In this document: one piece after another, positions 58,209-64,000 of the stretch
How positions within the stretch are numbered: the first letter of the stretch is position 1
Layout: each line of letters begins with the position of its first letter
Assembly: GCA_016196225.1 (NCBI GenBank)
Contig: JACPXZ010000010.1
Span: 62,001 to 126,000, forward strand
DNA: 64,000 nucleotides
Direction of reading: 5' to 3'
Source: Candidatus Peregrinibacteria bacterium
Lineage (GTDB): Bacteria > Patescibacteriota > Gracilibacteria > Peribacterales > Peribacteraceae
The notes under the pieces: generated by a model
What the model was told of the DNA's origin: nothing
Databases searched by the model: none
What the model saw: the letters and a program-made list of their open reading frames with translations, nothing else
Translations under genes and position numbers: made by a program

Positions 58209-59486
58209 ATGGCTCAAAAACCGCTCTACGAAGCACAGGCAAAGAAGCTCATTGATGAACAATGGGGGAAGATGCCGGGGAAACCGATTATCCAATACGT
58301 GAGTGTGATCCCCCACGCCCCCCTCCCTACGCCCCCCTCCTTTATCCTCCCCCACGGGGGGAGGTGCCCCGTCGGGGGGAAATATGTAGCGAAGGTGGAT
58401 GAACTCTTTGGCAAACGCGGGAAGCTTGGGTATGTAAAAATTGCAAAAGATTTTGCGGAAGCAAAAGCATGGATCCAGAAATTGCGAAGAAAGGAAGTAA
58501 AGATCGGCGAGCGTCGCGGAGTCCTCAATCACTTTTTGATCGAACCGTTTATCGAACATAAAAAAGAATATTACGTTTCCTGTGTGGGAGAACGCGAGAC
58601 CGATGTGATCTTTTTCTCTGTAGCAGGGGGTATCGATATTGAGGAGCAGGGCGACTCTGTCCAAAGGATCAAAGTCCCACTCGATCAAGAACCAGATCTA
58701 AAAAGCATTCCCAAAGAACTCCGTGATACCGTGCTCGGACTTTTCACGCTCTTTCGCAAACTTGACCTTGGATTTTTAGAAATCAATCCCCTCGTATTCG
58801 AAGACGGAAAATCCTATCTCCTCGATGCCGTGGTCCGCGTCGACACGGCAGCCGCTTTCCGGGAGCAGCGCACTTGGGGGACATGGGAGATCCCCGATGG
58901 GTTTGGGAACGCACCCGTCGAAGAAGAACTGACTATCCGTGATCTTGATGCCAAGACCGGGAGTTCTCTTAAATTTGTATTACTGAATCCCCACGGTCGC
59001 ATCTGGACGATGGTCGCGGGAGGAGGCGCCTCCATTATTTATGCCGATGCTATTACCAATCAAGTCGATGCAAAGGAGCTTGCGAATTATGGGGAATGGT
59101 CAGGAAATCCCTCCACTGATGAAATGGAAGAATATACGAAGAATATTTTGAAATTGATGACTTCCCCTCTCCCTGGCCCTCCCCCGCGGGGGGAGGGAAA
59201 AAAGTGGAAGGCGCTTATTATTGGCGGCGGCATTGCCAACTTTACCGATATTGCCAAAACGTTTGCCGGAGTCATCAAAGCATTACGGATATATGCAAAA
59301 AAACTCAAGAATGTGCATATCTTTGTCCGTCGTGCGGGACCCAATGACAAAAAGGGGCTCACGATGCTTCAACAGGCATGCGATGAAATGGGGATCCCCT
59401 GCGTTACGTATGGCGCACAGCGGCCGATGACGGAGGTGGTGGGAATTGCTATCAAAGATTTGAATATTAAAAAAAGGAACTCATGA
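58209..59486 (+). CDS. aclB: ATP-citrate lyase, ATP-grasp (beta-like) subunit
   Basis: KYVAKVDELFGKRGKLGYV, KLDLGFLEINPLVFE, VAGGGASIIYADAITN, ANYGEWSGNPSTDEMEEYTKNIL; contiguous with the ACL large subunit. Confidence 0.88.
   Translation: MAQKPLYEAQAKKLIDEQWGKMPGKPIIQYVSVIPHAPLPTPPSFILPHGGRCPVGGKYVAKVDELFGKRGKLGYVKIAKDFAEAKAWIQKLRRKEVKIGERRGVLNHFLIEPFIEHKKEYYVSCVGERETDVIFFSVAGGIDIEEQGDSVQRIKVPLDQEPDLKSIPKELRDTVLGLFTLFRKLDLGFLEINPLVFEDGKSYLLDAVVRVDTAAAFREQRTWGTWEIPDGFGNAPVEEELTIRDLDAKTGSSLKFVLLNPHGRIWTMVAGGGASIIYADAITNQVDAKELANYGEWSGNPSTDEMEEYTKNILKLMTSPLPGPPPRGEGKKWKALIIGGGIANFTDIAKTFAGVIKALRIYAKKLKNVHIFVRRAGPNDKKGLTMLQQACDEMGIPCVTYGAQRPMTEVVGIAIKDLNIKKRNS
58313..58381. repeat. Family P palindromic element in the 5' part of aclB
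   Basis: cgcccccctccctacgcccccctcctttatcctcccccacggggggaggtgccccgtcggggggaaa, encoding APLPTPPSFILPHGGRCPVGGK. Confidence 0.75.
59164..59199. repeat. Family P palindromic element in the 3' part of aclB
   Basis: cccctctccctggccctcccccgcggggggagggaa, encoding PLPGPPPRGEG. Confidence 0.85.
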
Positions 59487-61270
59487 ACACTCTCTTCACC
59501 CGCCAAACCACGGCCATCATCTACGGACGAAAATCCGTCTCCATCCAACGCATGCTTGATTTTGATTATATTGCCGCGCGTTCGCCAAGCGTGGTCGCAA
59601 TCGTTGATCCCACAAACGGAAGTCCTGAGCGCGTTTTTTTTGGAACCAAAGAATTTCTCCTTCCCGTTTACCGATCCCTCTCCGAAGCCAAAAGTTCACA
59701 TCCTAATACCGATGTCCTCGTAAACTTTGCATCCTTGCGGAGTGCGGGCGCTGTGGTACTGGAAGGTATCGATCTCAAATTTCGTGTTATTGCCACGATT
59801 GCCGAAGGGGTCCCGGAGAGAGATGTACGAATATGGATCACCAAAGCAAAGAACAAAACTATTCTCATCGGTCCCGCCACCGTTGGCGCAGTCACCGCGG
59901 GAGCCTTTCGTATCGGCGATACCGGCGGGAGCAACGACCATCTTACCGAGAGCAAACTCCATCAAGCAGGATGTGTCGGGTACGTGGGGAAATCCGGAGG
60001 CCTCAGTAATGAGATGTACCGAATGATTGCCGAACATTCGTCAGGTATTGTTGAGGGAGTAGCAATTGGTGGCGACCGGTTTCCTGGTTCGCACCTCATG
60101 GATCACCTTTCGCGGTTTGAAAAAAATCCCGCGATTACTTTTCATGTCGTTCTCTCCGAGATCGGTGGACGCGAAGAGGAAGAAATTGCACATGCCCTCA
60201 AAGAGAAACACATCAAAAAACCCCTCATTGCATGGGTCTCCGGCACATCCGCCTCCTTCTTCCCCAAAAACGTACAGTTTGGACATGCCGGCGCATGGGC
60301 GGCGAATCTCGCCGAGACGGCAGAAGCCAAAAACATACTCCTCAAAAAAGCAGGGGCATTGGTACCTGACACCTTTGAAGAATTACCACAACTCATCCAA
60401 AAAACCTTCCGGAAAACTGGGACATCCTCTATCCTCAAACTGATGCGTAAAAAGGACACGCCGTATATCCCGGAGAACCGTATCCACTCCCATCTCCAAT
60501 GCACCATCAGCGATGATCGGGGCGATGATGCGCTCTACGGAAAAAAGTCTATTGCATCATTTATTAATAATGGCTCGGTCCTGCCGGTCCTCGCACAACT
60601 CTGGTGGAAGACAACTCTCTCTAAAAAAACGCTTCAATACCTTGAAATGATTCTCTGTGCCGTTGCCGACCACGGTCCAGCGGTCGCCGGAGCTCATAAT
60701 GCGATTGTCGCGGCGACTGCAGGCAAAGACCCGATCGATGCCTTATGTTCCGGGCTCCTCACTATCGGCCCGCGCTTTGGCGGAGCAGTGGATGCCGCAG
60801 CGTGTTCTTTTGGCGATGCCGTCGCACGCGGACGCTTACCTCAAGAGTTTGTGGACGACATGAAAGAGAAAGGCGAACGTATTCCCGGTATTGGTCACAA
60901 AGTAAAAACCATTCATCACCCGGACACACGGGTCAAAGCGCTCCTCGCTTATGCAAAAAAAAATTGGAGGCAGCTTCCACATACCACATATGCTTTGCAG
61001 GTTGAAAAAATAACAACTAGTAAAAAACCAAATCTTATCCTTAACGTCGATGGCACGATAGCAGTCACCCTTCTCGATATTCTTTTGCCAGAGCTTCCAA
61101 AAGATATCCAAAAAACATTCTTCGAGACCGGATACTTGAACGGCCTTTTTGCACTGGGGCGATCCATTGGAATCCTCGGGCACGTATTTGATCAAAAACG
61201 TCTCAATGCCCCTCTCTATCGGCATCCGACCGAGGATATTTTATATGGGGAGGGGCGACTAAGCGATTAG
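59483..61270 (+). CDS. aclA: ATP-citrate lyase large subunit (SCS-alpha-like plus citrate-synthase-like)
   Basis: Phosphohistidine site VQFGHAGAWAANLAETAEAKN; citrate-synthase-like HGPAVAGAHNAIVAATAGKDPIDALCSGLLTIGPRFGGAVD, RIPGIGHKVK. Confidence 0.93.
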   Translation: MNTLFTRQTTAIIYGRKSVSIQRMLDFDYIAARSPSVVAIVDPTNGSPERVFFGTKEFLLPVYRSLSEAKSSHPNTDVLVNFASLRSAGAVVLEGIDLKFRVIATIAEGVPERDVRIWITKAKNKTILIGPATVGAVTAGAFRIGDTGGSNDHLTESKLHQAGCVGYVGKSGGLSNEMYRMIAEHSSGIVEGVAIGGDRFPGSHLMDHLSRFEKNPAITFHVVLSEIGGREEEEIAHALKEKHIKKPLIAWVSGTSASFFPKNVQFGHAGAWAANLAETAEAKNILLKKAGALVPDTFEELPQLIQKTFRKTGTSSILKLMRKKDTPYIPENRIHSHLQCTISDDRGDDALYGKKSIASFINNGSVLPVLAQLWWKTTLSKKTLQYLEMILCAVADHGPAVAGAHNAIVAATAGKDPIDALCSGLLTIGPRFGGAVDAAACSFGDAVARGRLPQEFVDDMKEKGERIPGIGHKVKTIHHPDTRVKALLAYAKKNWRQLPHTTYALQVEKITTSKKPNLILNVDGTIAVTLLDILLPELPKDIQKTFFETGYLNGLFALGRSIGILGHVFDQKRLNAPLYRHPTEDILYGEGRLSD

Positions 61271-61311
61271 GCTCGTAGGCAACTCGGCCGTATTTTGCTA
61301 TAATAACTATA

Positions 61312-61554
61312 ATGACGATGGATAATGAGACCAAAATCAACGCCGTCATTCATAAAGTCGATGAACTCGATCACCGTATTGATGGACTTGAAGCACATGA
61401 CAAAAAATCGTGGGTCTTTAGCCGCAACATTCTTAAGAGAGGGTTTGGCATTATTTGGGATATCCTCTTCTTCCTCCTCGTACTCTCAGTCATTGGTGGG
61501 ATCGGCTTCCTCGGTTTTATCGGTCTCTCCACGCTTATACCGGGAATATCATAG
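61312..61554 (+). CDS. Small hypothetical single-TM protein
   Basis: Short coiled N-terminus and a hydrophobic C-terminus. Confidence 0.5.
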   Translation: MTMDNETKINAVIHKVDELDHRIDGLEAHDKKSWVFSRNILKRGFGIIWDILFFLLVLSVIGGIGFLGFIGLSTLIPGIS

Positions 61555-61584
61555 TTTTGAGTTTTTAGTTACACTTACGCCTAC

Positions 61585-61659
61585 GCCGCCCTAGCTCAGT
61601 GGTAGAGCATCGGTATCGTAAACCGAGGGTCGTGGGTTCAAATCCCATGGGCGGCTCCA
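61585..61659 (+). tRNA. tRNA-Thr (CGT), CCA encoded
   Basis: GCCGCCC/GGGCGGC acceptor, anticodon arm TCGGT-ATCGTAA-ACCGA, GGGTTCAAATCCC T-arm, CCA. Confidence 0.93.
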
Positions 61660-61758
61660 ACCTGCGTAGCAGGTTGTCGGCCGAAGCTCGTCGCAAGCGA
61701 GCGTAGGCTGACACTCGTCGCACGTCCTGCTACTTCGGTTGGCAGGCCATCCACCCCT

Positions 61759-62844
61759 ATGAATCTCCAAACAATGCTCACATGGTCGTGGCTTAACTTC
61801 CTCACCAAAAAACGTTATGACGTTTTATTGAAGAAGTACGGTTCACTGGATCTCGCTCTCCCCCACCTCACTCCAGAGCTCCTGACCGCTCTTGGTTGCC
61901 GGGAAGAGACCCTCTTCATTATTCTCAATAGATTGGAAGAGTTTGACGCCGAAGCATATCAAAAAGAACTTGAGCGGCGGGGAATCCGTTGTATCGGTTT
62001 TGACGATCCCGACTATCCTTCGGCATTGCAAAAAATTCCCGATCCACCCATCTTCCTCTACGTTAAAGGAGACCTGTCTATTCTTCAGCAACCCTGCATC
62101 GGACTCGTCGGCACACGGGCGATGAGTCCCTATGGCAAACGTATTACCGAACACTTTGTCCCGGCCTTTGTTCATGCCCAGATGACAACGGTGAGCGGTC
62201 TTGCCGAAGGGATTGATGCAACTGTCGCACACGAAACGATCTGCATCGAAGGAAAAACCGTCGCCATCCTCGGCTATGGCCCCTCTCAAATCCTTCCACG
62301 AAGCAACACCCGCCTTGCACAAGAGATTATCCAATCCGGGGGGCTCATCCTGAGCGAATTCCCCATCGACATCCCTCCGGGCAAACACACCTTCCCGGCT
62401 CGTAATCGCATTATCGCAGGACTTTGTCTTGGCACAGTAATACTCGAAGCACCAGAGAAAAGCGGGGCTCTCATTACGGCAGAACTTGCTCTCGACTACG
62501 GACGTGACGTGTTTGCTGTTCCTGGAAATATCTTTGATCCAAACTTCGCAGGATGTCACAAGATTATTGGGAGCGGCCAGGCAAAGTTGGTCTCAACACC
62601 GGAAGAGGTTTTGGAAGAACTTGGGATTGTGTCTCCTACGACAACAACGCACATTTCTCTCTACAATCCTCAAAACACTATAGAATCAACAATTCTTTCT
62701 ACACTTACCACGATGCCCCAACCGCTCGATGATATCGTTCAAAAAGCGCAAATCTCTGCTGCAGAGACGAATGCCACACTGACGATGATGGAACTCGCAG
62801 GGGTCGTAAAAGATACGGGAGGGGGACAATGGGTCAAGACTTAG
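61759..62844 (+). CDS. dprA: DNA processing protein DprA
   Basis: GLVGTRAMSPYGKRITE, TVSGLAEGIDATVAHETI, SEFPIDIPPGKHTFPARNRIIAGL, ALDYGRDVFAVPGN. Confidence 0.93.
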   Translation: MNLQTMLTWSWLNFLTKKRYDVLLKKYGSLDLALPHLTPELLTALGCREETLFIILNRLEEFDAEAYQKELERRGIRCIGFDDPDYPSALQKIPDPPIFLYVKGDLSILQQPCIGLVGTRAMSPYGKRITEHFVPAFVHAQMTTVSGLAEGIDATVAHETICIEGKTVAILGYGPSQILPRSNTRLAQEIIQSGGLILSEFPIDIPPGKHTFPARNRIIAGLCLGTVILEAPEKSGALITAELALDYGRDVFAVPGNIFDPNFAGCHKIIGSGQAKLVSTPEEVLEELGIVSPTTTTHISLYNPQNTIESTILSTLTTMPQPLDDIVQKAQISAAETNATLTMMELAGVVKDTGGGQWVKT

Positions 62845-62860
62845 AAAAAAATACAAACAC

Positions 62861-62986
62861 ATGTCATCCTGAGGTGCGACGAATGCAATGAGGAGCCTCG
62901 AAGGATCATGATAATGAATTTTCTTTTATGATGTTTCGAGGCTCCCCTTCGACAAGCTCAGGGTCGCACCTCAACATGACATGTAT
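62861..62986. repeat. Dispersed imperfect palindromic repeat, family R copy 3 (with a family Q motif)
   Basis: catgtcatcctgaggtgcgacgaatgcaatgaggagcctcgaagg...ttcgaggctccccttcgacaagctcagggtcgcacctcaacatgacatg. Confidence 0.85.
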
Positions 62987-62998
62987 GTTTTGTGTGTA

Positions 62999-63741
62999 TT
63001 ACAACTGCTGCTTCAGTCCCAATTCCTCCGCAATCTTCACAATCTCCCCAAACTTTTTTGGATCCAACGATGCCCCTCCAATGAGACCACCATCGATATC
63101 CTCCTGACTCAATAATTCGCGCGCATTCTCCGGCTTCATGGATCCTCCGTACAAAATGCGCGTAGGCCCCTGTCGATCTTTCGGCAGCAGAGATCGAATA
63201 AATGAATGCATCTGCTGTGCATCCTCCGCCGTCGCAGCAGGTTTATCAGGATCCCCTCCACTGATCGCCCAGACCGGTTCGTACGCAATAGTGACATCGG
63301 ACTCGAGAGGAAGTACTGATAATTGATATTTTACTTTTGATTTTTCTTTCTTCTTTTTGCGATCGTCCCATGTCTCGCCGATACATACGATCGGATGGAG
63401 ACCGACTTCAAGGGCAGCAGCAACCTGCTCGGCGACATATTCATCCGTTTCGCCATGGTTCTCCCGTCGTTCGCTATGGCCACAGAGCACATAACTGCAC
63501 CCGAATTCCTTCAATAATTTTATACTCACATCTCCCGTAAAAGCGCCGTTTTGCTCAGGACGTCCACACTGTGCACCGACAATGAGTTGGCCGGATCGAA
63601 TACAGTTCTGCAGATCAATAAATGTGGGGAACACCACCACCTCCGGATCACCGCTCGAAAAATATGGACTGCCGCTCTGGAGAGCCCCCTGCGGGGGCGG
63701 ATTCATCTTCCAATTGGCTGCAATGAGCAAACGACGACTCA
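62999..63741 (-). CDS. tpiA: Triosephosphate isomerase
   Basis: AANWKMN, CGHSERRENHGETDE, IAYEPVWAI, ILYGGSMKPENA, GGASLDP; start chosen at MSRRLLIAANWKMN. Confidence 0.93.
63684..63700. repeat. Short palindrome gccccctgcgggggcgg inside tpiA
   Basis: Encodes PPPQGA immediately after NWKMN, where TPI normally has helix alpha-1. Confidence 0.6.
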
Positions 63742-63759
63742 TACTTTTTATTATATCAC

Positions 63760-64000
63760 TCACTGACTTCGCTCGTTCGGGTACGGAATGGCACCTAGAA
63801 TCCACCCTTCTCCGATCTCTTCCCGTTCAATCGTTCCAAACGGAACCTCCACTGCAACCTTCGCCGGCCCTTGTGAGGGATACATTGGACAGGGATCCTC
63901 TGTACATGGAATCATCGTATCCCCCGACACAAACTTCCCCCCCTTATCAAAAAAGATAATATCAAGGGGGATCAGTGTATTCTTCATCCAGAAACTCAGC
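63760..64000 (-). CDS. DUF192-family protein, 5' end beyond window
   Basis: FWMKNTLIPLDIIFFD, VAVEVPFGT motifs; frame open through the window end (LSFWMKNT). Confidence 0.8.
   Translation of the reverse strand, partial: LSFWMKNTLIPLDIIFFDKGGKFVSGDTMIPCTEDPCPMYPSQGPAKVAVEVPFGTIEREEIGEGWILGAIPYPNERSQ

Overview
64 kb of a gene-dense bacterial chromosome, about 50% GC by eye and read with the standard code. It is most likely Patescibacteria/CPR, possibly Peregrinibacteria-like; that placement is inference only. Recognisable content: N-domain-less ClpB; riboflavin genes (ribBA, ribH, ribE) with an SLH protein; uvrA; Rel/SpoT; ileS; tmRNA; an IS1595-like transposase; homospermidine synthase; a short alaS; a cell-envelope/glycosyltransferase block; a complete F-type ATP synthase operon in permuted order (D-C-[I/Z]-B-E-F-H-A-G); a Tat-exported beta-carbonic-anhydrase-like protein divergent from a Tat-exported cyanophycinase; metF-like/metE; a HepT/MntA toxin-antitoxin pair; two-subunit ATP-citrate lyase; dprA and tpiA. 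The most unusual signals are: (1) an isoleucyl-tRNA synthetase with two tandem histidine-phosphatase (RHGE) domains inserted in its catalytic region; (2) a group I intron with an HNH endonuclease ORF splitting the anticodon of tRNA-Asn(GUU); (3) several families of small palindromic elements inserted in frame inside conserved genes (ileS, aclB twice, alaS, ribE, atpG, a glycosyltransferase, tpiA), resembling Rickettsia palindromic elements; (4) a tmRNA with an unusually long tag of about 28 aa. Product names come from reading motifs in the translations; no database search was run.
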